From CAIJXV01 sp964497135 (GTDB lineage: Bacteria; Verrucomicrobiota; Kiritimatiellia; CAIKKV01; CAIJXV01): DNA of 30,091 nucleotides. Of the stretch, positions 14,028 through 23,542 are shown in pieces (position 1 is the stretch's first letter; each line of letters starts with the position of its first letter). The stretch spans positions 1 through 30,091 of the forward strand of contig CAZCDO010000025.1 of assembly GCA_964497135.1 (NCBI GenBank). Direction: 5' to 3'. The notes beneath the pieces are model-generated. The model was not told the DNA's origin. It did no database searches and saw nothing but the letters and a program-made list of their open reading frames with translations. The position numbers and the translations under genes are program-made.

Positions 14028-17000
14028 ATGAACTTCAGGCAGAAACTTCGCACGGCGCNNNNNNNNNNGCAAGGTGTCAGTGTGGGTCGGCTTGGTCTTC
14101 GCCTTGGGGCTGGGTTTGCGACCCCATGATGCGGCGGTTGCCATGGATCAAAATCCGGCAATTCCCGAAATCACGGTTCATGCCATTCAATATTCGGGAA
14201 AAATCAAAGATCAGACCGCCCAGTTCACTCTGATTCTCGATCTCGAAGTCGCAGCCAAGGGGTCCAAAGTCCTGCCGATTCTCTCGGGCGATTTGACGGT
14301 GGTCGAGTCACGTCTGCCCCAGGACTTCCAGCTGGAACGATCAGGCAAAGCCTATCGGCTGATTGCGGGCCGGAATGGACGGTTCAACGTCGAATTGGAT
14401 TTGGTTGCCAAAGTGATCCGCCAAGAGCCGTGGAATCAGGTGATTTTGAACGGGCCCGATGCCATCGTCGGTTCGGTCGATCTTCAGGCTGAGGGAAAAG
14501 ATCTGGATCTGGAGTTATTGACGGGCGTCGTAATTGAAAAAAACATTCAGCCCAACAAGGTTCAAGTCCGGGGAATTCTGGGAAATGACAGTGTCGTCGC
14601 CCTCCGGTGGCAGAGTCGGGCAATGGAAATGGCCCGGAAAGCAGTTCTGACCAGCGAAGCCACGGTTTCCCTGCAGGTTTCGCCGACGGTGGTGAAAACC
14701 GCGTCCCATTTCAAATTCGATATTATGCAGGGCGTTTTGTCCCGTCTCGCGGTCAGGATTCCGGCCCATCAATCCCTGACCCAGGTCCAAGGGGAAGGAA
14801 TTCGGGATTGGCAGATTCGGACCGAAGGGAGAGGGCAGATTCTATCGATCGAATTTCTGAAACCGCTTGAAAAGGCGTATCACCTGACCCTCCTGACCGA
14901 GCAGGCGATTCTCAATCTGGCGGAAGGGGTGGCCATCGATTTGCCCCATCCCCAGGATATTGAGCGGGAGACCGGCCGGATGACATTACGGGCGGAGGAT
15001 GTGGTGGTGGAAGCGGACACTGCGACCGGCCTGCGGCAAATTAATGCCGAGGCAGGTGCGGTGGCAGCGTATCAGTTTCATGCGGCGGATTTCGGGTTGA
15101 AGTTAAAGATCAGGCGGATCGAGCCGGTGGTGACGGCCGATGACCGGGTGACCGTGCGGGTGGAGGAGTCGCGGGTGATGGTTCAGCATCGGGTGGGGTT
15201 GACGATTGAAAAGGCGGGATTGTATGCGGTGGATCTGAACCCACCCAAGGGATTTGTCGTGGCCGAGGTCCGGGGCGATGACGTCGCGGAATGGAAGCTG
15301 AATAAAGGGGTTTTGCAGGTTCATTTTGGGAACCGGGTGTTAGGCGTGCGAACGCTGGATATTCAACTGGAGCAGGCCTTGCATCGGCCGGCGGGCGGGA
15401 CAAATGAATTGCCGATCCTGACCTTTGAGCCTGTTCGGGTGGTGAGTGCCATCCGTGAAACAGCGCAAATCGGCGTGGTGGCGGCGGGCGGGATTCAACT
15501 GAAAGCGGTGATTGAAAAAATGGCGGGATTGCGCGAACTGCCCATCGCTCTATTGCCTGTGCGCGGGGATGCCACACTGGCCTACCAGGCCGAGCAGGCC
15601 GATTGGAGCCTGGTGCTGAGAGCGGACCGCCTCCAGCCGAAGGTCACGGCGGAAGTCTTTAACCTGATTGCGGTGGGCGACGGCCTCTTAGGCGGGAGCG
15701 CGACCATTCGCTATGCCATCTTGAACCAGGGCGTGCAGGAATTCCGCGTGCGGGTACCGGCCTTATGGAAAAATGTCGATTTCACGGGCCCGAACATTCG
15801 ACGCAAGGAATTGCAGGGGGCTGAATGGGTGATCAGTCTGCAGGACAAGGTGTGGGGCGGGTATTCGCTGGTGGTGACGTATGATTACCAATTCGATCCG
15901 CACAAGGCCACCTTGCCCTTGGGCGGCATTCATCCCGAAGGCGTTGAACGGGAGACCGGCAGTATCGCGATCACCAGTGCGGGGAACCTGAAATTGAACA
16001 CCGTGCCGGGCGGCGATGCGATCCGGCGGATCGATGAAACCGAGTTGTCGGAAAGCGACCGGGCCCTGATTTCACGGCCCGTTCTGCTGGCCTATCGTTA
16101 CCAGGGCGGAACTTACGGACTTTCGGTGGAGGTTAACCGTTATGAAGAACTTCAAATTCTGGATGCGGCCGCAGACCATATGCAATTGACCACCGTTTTG
16201 ACAGAGGACGGGCAGATGCTGACGCAAGCCTCCTTCATGATCAAGAATAATGACCGCCAATTCCAGATGTTCACTTTGCCGGAAGGCGCCGATTTCTGGT
16301 CCTGCTACGTCAAAGGGGACTCCGCCAAGCCGGAGCGGAAAGGCTCGCAGTTATTGATTCCTTTGCCGCGCGACGGGCGGCGCGACCAGGCCTTTGCAGT
16401 GGAAATAGTGTATGCCCAAAAAGTGGAGGGAATCCGCCAGAAAATGTTCCAACCGGTGCGCATTGAAGCGCCGAAGACCGACATGCAGACGACGTATGCG
16501 GAGTGGGAGGTGTTTGTGCCCGATGATTGCCGGTTGGCACGCTTTGCGGGGAACATGATCATTGCCCGCGGGACCACCTATGGTTTTTATGAGGCTTGGC
16601 GGGAGTTTGTTCGATTTTTTGAACGGAATGACAACTTGATATTCCCGTTGGCCATCGGGGTGGTGCTGGTGGGGGTTTTGGTGATCATCGGATTTTTTGT
16701 CGCACGAAAGGGCGCGCGGGGATGTCTTCTGGCCATCGGGGGAGCGGTGGCTGTGCTCCTGTTGCTCGCCATTGCGATTCCCAGTATGACGCGTTCGAGA
16801 GACCGATCGCGGGCTGTGATGACCGAAGTTGTTCTTCCGCCCGAGCCGGTGGCGGAACCCGCGCCGACGGCTGACACTGCGGCTCGGGAGGATAGGGGTG
16901 GAGGGCCGAAGGATGAAAACGGAAGCGGTTCAGATGTAGCCGGAGCAACGTATGGTTTTCATAAGGTTGGTGGGGTTGCAACGATTGATAGACAGGGTCA

Positions 17001-20000
17001 ATTCTTCTCCGGAAAGCCGGCGTCTTCAGCACCCGGATCGGCGGTTGCTGCCGGCCTGAAATCGCTCCGAATTGAAATTCCCCGCACCGGTCAGCGCTAT
17101 GTGTTCACAAAGGTTTTGAATGTCCGGAACGAACTGTTATCCATCCAAGCCTTGACGATGAAGCGGACGGCCCATGAATTGATTCGAGGCGGGTTGCAAG
17201 GACTATCCGTTCTGGTCGGCTTGTTACTGGTTATTTGGCAATGGCGACGTGAAGAGCGGCATAGCTTGTTCATGGCTCTGGGTCTGGCCTTGATGGCGGG
17301 GGGATTGACGAGTTGCCTGATTCAATATCGACTCCTCGGCGGTATATTGGCATTGAGTGCCGTGGCCATCGGGTTTGCGATTCCGATCGCCGCGGTGGTG
17401 TTGATTTGCCGCAAGATCCGGTCCTTACCCAAGCCGGAGGGCAAATGCCCCCCAACATCGGAACCTCCCGTTCTGCCGCCTCCGGTTCCCCCCATCCTGA
17501 CCGCCCTGTTAATCGTGGCATGCCTGGTGCCGTCCGATTGGGCCTCCGCGCAAGCCTCCCTGCCGGCGGAACCGGAATCGGCCTCCATTCTGTCCGCCGT
17601 TTACAAAGGAGAGATCCGGACCGCAGATCCTAAATCCGCACTCCGGATAGGACATTTTGAAGCGATTTATGAAATCAAAACCGAGCAAGACGACCAGACA
17701 ATCTTCTTGATGGGAAACGATGTTGCCCTGCAAGGGTTCGATGTTAAATCGACTCCCGGTTGGGGATTCAATCGGCCCTCTGTGCAACTGGTTCGAAAAC
17801 AAGGTCGCATTGGAGTATTTATCCCGCGCCCCGGAGCGGTCAAGGTCCATCTGCGGTATTTGGTCAAGCTTCAGGGCGACACGACCATTCGCCGTTTTCA
17901 ATTTGGATTGCCCAATGCCCTGTTGTCCAAGGTGATCCTTACGATTGATGAACCCGAGGCCACAGTGGACATTCCCGCCGCTATCTCATTGACTTATCTG
18001 GCGCTCCCCAAGCCGGGACCGGGTGCTCCCGCTGTGACTTTGCCTCCGGAGACTCGGGTGGAAGCCGTGCTCAGCAATACGAATCGCCTGGAGATGAGTT
18101 GGACGCCCAAGATCATCCGGGCGGCCGATATTGCGGCCACTCTATTCTGTCAAAACGCCGCACTGGTGACCTTTGACGGGGGGGCGTTGCATGTGGCCGC
18201 AACCCTCGATTACCAGGTGATGCAGGGAGAATTGAAGACCTTGCGGGTTCAGCTTCCCACTGGACAACGCTTGATGCGGGTGGAGGGACAAATGATCCGG
18301 ACCTGGACGGTTGAAAAAGACGTCTTGACGGTCGAGTTGATGAAAGGGATTTCCAATCGGTATCGCCTGCTGGTTGAAACCGAAAAATCACAAGGCGCGG
18401 TTCCGGCTTCTATAAAAATCGAAATACCGCATCCCGTCGATATTACCCGCGAAACCGGTTTGGTGGGATTCAAGGCTCCGGATGAATTGAGCTTATCTTA
18501 CGAAGCCCAGGATAGCGTGCAGAAAATCGATTCGGCTGAATTCAATCAAGCCTTGGCCGATGCGTCGCTCGAGGGTGCCCCGGGGGACAAAGTGAGCCTG
18601 GTCCCCACGGCCCAATCGGGAATTACGGCAGCCTATCGCTTCTTAAAGCCGGATTTCGGCTTGACGGTCAAATTGGACACGGTGTTGCCGCAGATTGAGG
18701 CCGTTGTGCGGAATGTTTTTCGGATCGGATCGGACCAGGTCGCATTGGATGCCGAGATCCAATATACGATCAAACGGGTTGGGACTTTCATGCTCCAGGT
18801 TGGATTGCCCGAAGGCTATCGATTGGAAAAATTGACCGGAACCAACCTGGCGCAGTGGATTCTGAAAAATCCCCCGGTGACCGGGGGCGGGCAAATTATT
18901 GAGATCACCCTGAAGGAACGGGCGCAAGGGGTGTATCATCTCAAACTCGAATTGATCCGCTTCCTGAATCCGTTGCCCGCGTCGCTGCCGCTTGCCGGCG
19001 CACAGCCCTTGGGGATTCAGAAACTCAGCGGCGCTATTTCCGTCTCTGCCGATGAAGGAATTCAGATCAAGAGCGATCATTTTGAGGGCATAACAGAGAT
19101 TCCCGTGGCCGCTGTGGACGGAATAATCGGGTCCGGCTTGGGCTTCAAAATTCTACCGGGCGATGCCGGCGATGGACTTCAACCTCCCTGGGCCTTGACG
19201 CTGACGACCGAAAGCATGCAGGCGTGGGTCCGGGCTGAGGTGGTGACCCTGGCTTCCCTGACGGAAAACCTAGTGAATGGACGCAGTCAAATCCGCTATG
19301 AAATTCTGAATGCCCCGACCCGGCTATTCCGATTGCGGGTTCCCGCAACCTACCGGAATGTGGATTTGACCGGACGCGATATCCGGCGGAAGGACTACGA
19401 TGAAAAGACCCGCGAATGGACGATTGAATTGCAAAACAAGGTGCGGGGGAGTTATCTGTTGACGGTTAGATGGGGGCGTCGCTGGCTGATCAAGGACGGG
19501 GGGTTCGATTTCGGGGGGGTAGAGGTGTTGGATGTGGAACGGGAGACGGGAATGCTGGCGATTTCGGTTCCACCGCGACTCAAACTGAATCCCCAAGGCC
19601 TGTCGTCGGATCTTTTGAGACTCGATAAAAACGATCTCCCTTCCTGGGCGGGCACGCCGTCGGAGCCGCCGGTACTGGTGGTTCGCTATTTGCGACCGGG
19701 CTACAAATTGGGATTGAAGGTTGAACAATTTGAAGATGCCGAGGTTTTGCAGGCCTTGGCCGAGAGCGTTCGTTTGACCACCGTGGTGGCCGAGGATGGA
19801 CAAATCATGACCGAGATGGCCTTGAGTGTCCGCAATAATGCCCGGCAATACCTGGAGCTGGAATTGCCTGAAACCGCCCAGGTCTGGTCGGCGTTTGTCG
19901 GTGGCCAACCCGTCCGGCCCAGCCGCAAAAACGGCAAACTGCTGATCCCGATGGAGCGGACCGGCGTGGACCTGCCCGTGGAAGTGGAGCTGACTTTTGT

Positions 20001-20826
20001 GGGCGCGACCGCGTTTCCGAGCCGGAAGGGGAAGGTGAATCTGGTTTCGCCGGCATTGGATATCCCCTTTAAGAATGCGCAATGGGATCTGTTTTTGCCG
20101 GCCGATTACCTGTTTAGCCAGTTTGACGGATCGATGAAAAAGATGACGCCGGAAGTGGTTCTGACGCAGAACCGGGTTCCGGTCAGTACGACCTATAGTT
20201 ACGCTGCTTACGAAAAGGATGAACAAGCCAAGCAGGTCAAAGAGGCCGAAACTCTCAAATCGGATCTCTGGAACGTGAAGAATAATCTGAGCGGGGGTAA
20301 ATTACGCGAGGCGAATGATTATTACCAGCGCGCAAAGCGGTCCAAAGGCAAGGTGGGAAGTGATTTGGGACAACTCGAGGGCGAGGTCAAGAAAGCCCAG
20401 GCGCTTAATTTAGTCAACGCCCAACAACAGTTTGTGGCGGACAATTCAGAGGAGGGACAACAGGCCAGGCAGGGCGGAGAGGGGGGGGGGCAAACGATCA
20501 ATGGATCGGTCCAGATGGCTGCCCCTCAGCAGGCGATCCTGACTCAGAATGCCGAACTCCAGTGGGACAAAGTGCAGGCGGCTCAGGAGGTGGCGGAGAG
20601 CAAGAGTTTACCCTTGCGGATCAATCTGCCCCGCCGGGGAATCCAGTTGAGTTTTCAACAGGTGCTGCAGACCGAGGTGGGGAAGCCGATGACGATCGAA
20701 TTCCAAGCGGCCAATCAAAAATCGGTATCTTGGCTCAAAGTGGCCGGGTTATGTGGAATTGGGTTTGCCGTGTTATGGGGGCTGGTGGCGCTAGGGTATC
20801 GTCTTCGCTCCCGAAATCAGGCTTAA
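14028..20826 (+). CDS. Giant secreted/membrane protein with internal tandem duplication, function unknown
   Basis: About 2,260 residues; I do not recognise the family. The start at 14028 begins a basic n-region (MNFRQKLRTA), which is cut by ten Ns. It resumes with a hydrophobic core (WVGLVFALGLGL) and a likely cleavage after AVA, so a signal peptide is expected. The protein is a tandem repeat of a roughly 1,100-residue unit. Each unit has MQG...RIP/QLP, (D)I-x-RETG, an AAYxF..DFGL block, RVPA..(R/K)NVD(L/F)TG..IRRK, VERETG..AI, LTTV..EDGQ, W...V.G, LRI..PR.G and then a membrane helix. Matching motifs are offset by a steady 3.48-3.59 kb. Unit 1 ends in several helices (about 16636-16790 and 17197-17418), and a signal-peptide-like segment (17490-17557) precedes unit 2. 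The C-terminus has a Gln-rich, partly coiled region and one final helix. It probably exposes two large beta-rich ectodomains outside the cytoplasm. The stop overlaps that of the convergent M48 gene. Confidence 0.85.
14059..14068. other. Assembly gap (10 Ns)
   Basis: Ten Ns interrupt the signal-peptide coding region of the giant gene. With the ATG at 14028, the frame after the gap is reached only if the missing length is a multiple of three, so ten is a placeholder. Confidence 0.95.
17489..17557 (+). other. Internal signal-peptide-like segment at the junction of the two units
   Basis: The segment PPILTALLIVACLVPSDWASAQA has a hydrophobic core ending in a small-x-small pattern (ASA/AQA), just before the conserved part of unit 2 begins. 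It looks like the leader of a once separate gene now read through within one protein. It could still be cleaved by signal peptidase. Confidence 0.6.
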
Positions 20827-22061
20827 GGATTTGACTCCGCGGTTAGGGCTTTCAGGCGGGCGAGGATGGGGGGGTGGCTGTAATCCAGCAGAATCTTGAG
20901 CGGATGCGGGGTCAGGTCTGACAGGTGATCCCGCGTCAGTTTGATCAGGGCCTGACCCAGGATGAGCGGCTGTCCGGTGGTTTTAATGGCATAGGCATCG
21001 GCTTGATATTCATGTCGGCGCGAGAGGATGTTGTTGAGAAATTTGAGGGGCAGGGTGACGGGAATGAGGATGAGGAGGGTGGCCATCAATCCGGCTTGGA
21101 GGGAGGGTTGATCGAAGCCCAGGGTATGGGCGATGGACTCGGAGCCGATGCAGGCGGCGAGGATCAGGAAGGTGATGGCGTTGACCCCAAATGCCTGGGC
21201 GATGACGATGGGGATATGGCGGAGTTTGAAATGGCCCATTTCGTGGGCGACGACCGTAAGAATTTCGTCAGGGGTGAATTTCTGGATCAGGGTGTCGAAA
21301 AGGACGATCCGGCGAAAGCGGCCGAACCCGCAGAAATAGGCATTGGCCTTGGTGGAACGTTGCGATCCATCCATGGTATAGACCCCCTTTATCCGGAAAT
21401 TTTCACGGGCGGCATAGTTGGCGATACGGTCGCGCAGTTCGCCTTCCGGGAGAGGGGTAAACCGGTTGAACCAGGGGGCGATGAGGACGGGCGCCAGGTA
21501 AAGAATAAACAATTGGATGAGGCTGGTGAAACCCCAGGCCCAGAGCCAGGCCGTGTGCGGGAAGGCGAGAAAAAACCAGAAGACGCCGGCGATGAGGGGC
21601 AATCCCAGGAGAGCGGTCAATGCCCAGCCTTTGACGAGATCGAGGATGAACGTGCGGGGGGTGATCCGGTTGAACCCATGTCGACGTTCGATGACAAAGG
21701 TTTGGTACAGAGAGAAGGGGAGATCAACCAGAGAGGCGATGGCGGCACAGGCGACCATGAATAGCAATCCCCGCCCAATGGGATGGACACAGATTGTGGC
21801 GATGTGGCGGTCGAGAAAGCCGAAGAGACCGAAGACGAGCACGAGAATCAAGCCCAGGAGATTGATGGCATCGATGATCAGGCGCAGGCGGGTTTTATCC
21901 CGCCGATAGGCGGTCGAGCGGTCGAAGTCGGCGGCGCTCCACTGGCTGCTGAATTCAGAGGGCAGGCCGGCGCGGGCCGCGACCAGGTTGAGCGCATCGG
22001 CGAGGATTTCGAGAGCGGTGACGACAATGAGCGCGATGATTAGAATTGTCAAGCCGGTCAT
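20823..22061 (-). CDS. M48A (Ste24-type) membrane metalloprotease
   Basis: The 412-residue multi-pass membrane zinc protease resembles CAAX prenyl protease 1 (Ste24). It has several hydrophobic segments (about 1-30, 65-85, 98-120, 145-195 and 285-345). The active site is HEMGH (H273, E274, H277), with third ligand E351 in SRRHEYQADAYA, and the family motif GSQRSTKANAYFCG is at 232-245. Bacterial relatives act in membrane protein quality control; prenylated substrates are not expected. It is the last gene of a minus-strand operon: its ATG overlaps the stop of the dead protease paralogue as ATGA (22058-22061). Its stop overlaps the giant protein's stop on the other strand. Confidence 0.94.
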   Translation of the reverse strand: MTGLTILIIALIVVTALEILADALNLVAARAGLPSEFSSQWSAADFDRSTAYRRDKTRLRLIIDAINLLGLILVLVFGLFGFLDRHIATICVHPIGRGLLFMVACAAIASLVDLPFSLYQTFVIERRHGFNRITPRTFILDLVKGWALTALLGLPLIAGVFWFFLAFPHTAWLWAWGFTSLIQLFILYLAPVLIAPWFNRFTPLPEGELRDRIANYAARENFRIKGVYTMDGSQRSTKANAYFCGFGRFRRIVLFDTLIQKFTPDEILTVVAHEMGHFKLRHIPIVIAQAFGVNAITFLILAACIGSESIAHTLGFDQPSLQAGLMATLLILIPVTLPLKFLNNILSRRHEYQADAYAIKTTGQPLILGQALIKLTRDHLSDLTPHPLKILLDYSHPPILARLKALTAESNP

Positions 22062-23542
22062 CGGGAGGCGTCCCTGGGGTCAGGTTCGATGCTGAACAGG
22101 GCGGGGATGCGATAGGTTTGGGCGATTCGACGGTTGGCCTCCTCGCGATGAATGGGATCCAGAACCAGATCCTGTTCGAGGTTGTGGAGCTGCAGACGCT
22201 GAAGGCCACCGCCGTCCTTGATTTGACGGGCCAGATCGGCCAGTCGGTTAATGGGCTGGCCGTTGGCGGTGAGGACGATGCCGTCACGCAGATGCTGGTA
22301 TCCGATGTTGACGGCGTCGGGGAGGATGCCGACGAGGATGACGATTTTGTCGTTTTTGCCGCTTCGGTCATCGGCACGGGTCAGGTAGAGATGGACGAAG
22401 CGGGGATTGGCCTTGGCCATCCATTGCGGGCCGTGTTGACGGAAATAATCCCCTCCGAGTTCGCGGAAAATAAAGCCGGATTCCACGATATAATCGGGCC
22501 GGGATAACGTCAGGTTTTCAGGGATGAGATTATCCCGGTCATCGCGGCGGGATAACCGGATGAGCAGATTGGTGGTTTGGTTCTGCCGGACGATTCGGGC
22601 GGCGATGGATTCGCCGGGTCGATGGCGGCCGCTGACGAGGTGGGGGATGAGGATCCGGCCCCAATCGGGATCGGGGTAATAACCCTGGGCATCGATCGGA
22701 AAACCATCGAGGGCGAGGAGGACATCTCCGGGCAGGAGACTTTCGGCGGCGCCGGAACCGGGAAGCGTATCGAGAATTTCGACGCCACGGTCCGGAACCT
22801 CGATTCCTCGGAATCGGCGACGGACGGGGTCGACCAGCGGTTCCCAGAGGAAACCGGCGTTGGCGACACCGGGATACGGGGCGGGGTCGAGGAATCGGTC
22901 CAGGGCGGCGACGGGGAGGACGAGGGCGGTTTGACTGCCGCGTTCGAAGCGGAGAACGATGCCCGCCAGCCGGTCGTCGATGAATACGGGGGCGCCGCGT
23001 CCCCCGGCATTAAGGCTGGTGAGGACGCGCAGGACCACGAGCGGCGCGCCGGAGTCGGGAAGGCTTTGGACGGCGGCGGCCAGAATCTGGCCACGATCGG
23101 TTTGAATATCCCCCTGGGAATTGAATTGGACCAGGGCCACCTCGCCGGTGGTGCGGGCGGAGCGCACGAGCGGGAGGGATCTGAAGTCAGCGGCTTCGGA
23201 ATCATCACGGCATTCGAGGAGAGCGGCGCCCGCCTGGGGATCGACGCGGAGGATGCGGGCGGGGAACTTGCGCGCATCGCGCGCAGGGCGGATTTCGACC
23301 ATCACCGCATGATTGACGAGATCGGCGGGCACGAGAAAACGATTGGAGGCCACGACCACTCCAAAGCCGGATTGAACGACGGGTGGGTTGCGTTGCCAGG
23401 GGAGCGAGGGATCGACCGTCTGGGCATTGACGATGATTTCAACGACACTCTTTTCGGGTGATGGTATTTGGGCGGCCAAGCGACCGGGGACCAGCCAGAG
23501 AATCCCCAACAGGAGGATCGGCAGGGGGAAGCAACGGATCAT
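22058..23542 (-). CDS. Catalytically dead HtrA/Deg-like PDZ protein (pseudoprotease)
   Basis: The 494-residue secreted protein has a signal peptide (1-24, ending LAAQ), a trypsin-like region (about 25-220), a first PDZ domain (about 240-290, GVEILDTLPGSGAAESLLPGD) and a C-terminal PDZ-like region (about 405-450). Its closest visible relative is the upstream gene, sharing domain order and the terminal motif TYRIPAL. Aligned to that protein, all three catalytic residues are replaced: His by D74 (FLVPADLV), Asp by G105 (DPQAGAALLE) and Ser by R182 (AGGRGAP). The frame is long and intact, so this is a retained inactive paralogue rather than decay. A chaperone, adaptor or regulatory-subunit role is inferred. 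It is joined by ATGA overlaps to both neighbours (23539-23542 and 22058-22061). Confidence 0.87.
   Translation of the reverse strand: MIRCFPLPILLLGILWLVPGRLAAQIPSPEKSVVEIIVNAQTVDPSLPWQRNPPVVQSGFGVVVASNRFLVPADLVNHAVMVEIRPARDARKFPARILRVDPQAGAALLECRDDSEAADFRSLPLVRSARTTGEVALVQFNSQGDIQTDRGQILAAAVQSLPDSGAPLVVLRVLTSLNAGGRGAPVFIDDRLAGIVLRFERGSQTALVLPVAALDRFLDPAPYPGVANAGFLWEPLVDPVRRRFRGIEVPDRGVEILDTLPGSGAAESLLPGDVLLALDGFPIDAQGYYPDPDWGRILIPHLVSGRHRPGESIAARIVRQNQTTNLLIRLSRRDDRDNLIPENLTLSRPDYIVESGFIFRELGGDYFRQHGPQWMAKANPRFVHLYLTRADDRSGKNDKIVILVGILPDAVNIGYQHLRDGIVLTANGQPINRLADLARQIKDGGGLQRLQLHNLEQDLVLDPIHREEANRRIAQTYRIPALFSIEPDPRDASR

Noticed and set aside
16723..16800. Pseudopilin-like N-terminal motif inside the giant protein (helix followed by PSMTRSRDRSR)
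   Set aside because: It resembles the end of prepilin helices in some PVC bacteria, but there is no prepilin cleavage site or conserved Glu and it is internal, so it is treated as a membrane helix.
22046..23461. Long plus-strand open frames opposite the Deg-like genes
   Set aside because: Acidic Gly-rich products typical of antisense reading in GC-rich genes; the minus strand carries recognisable domains and signal peptides.
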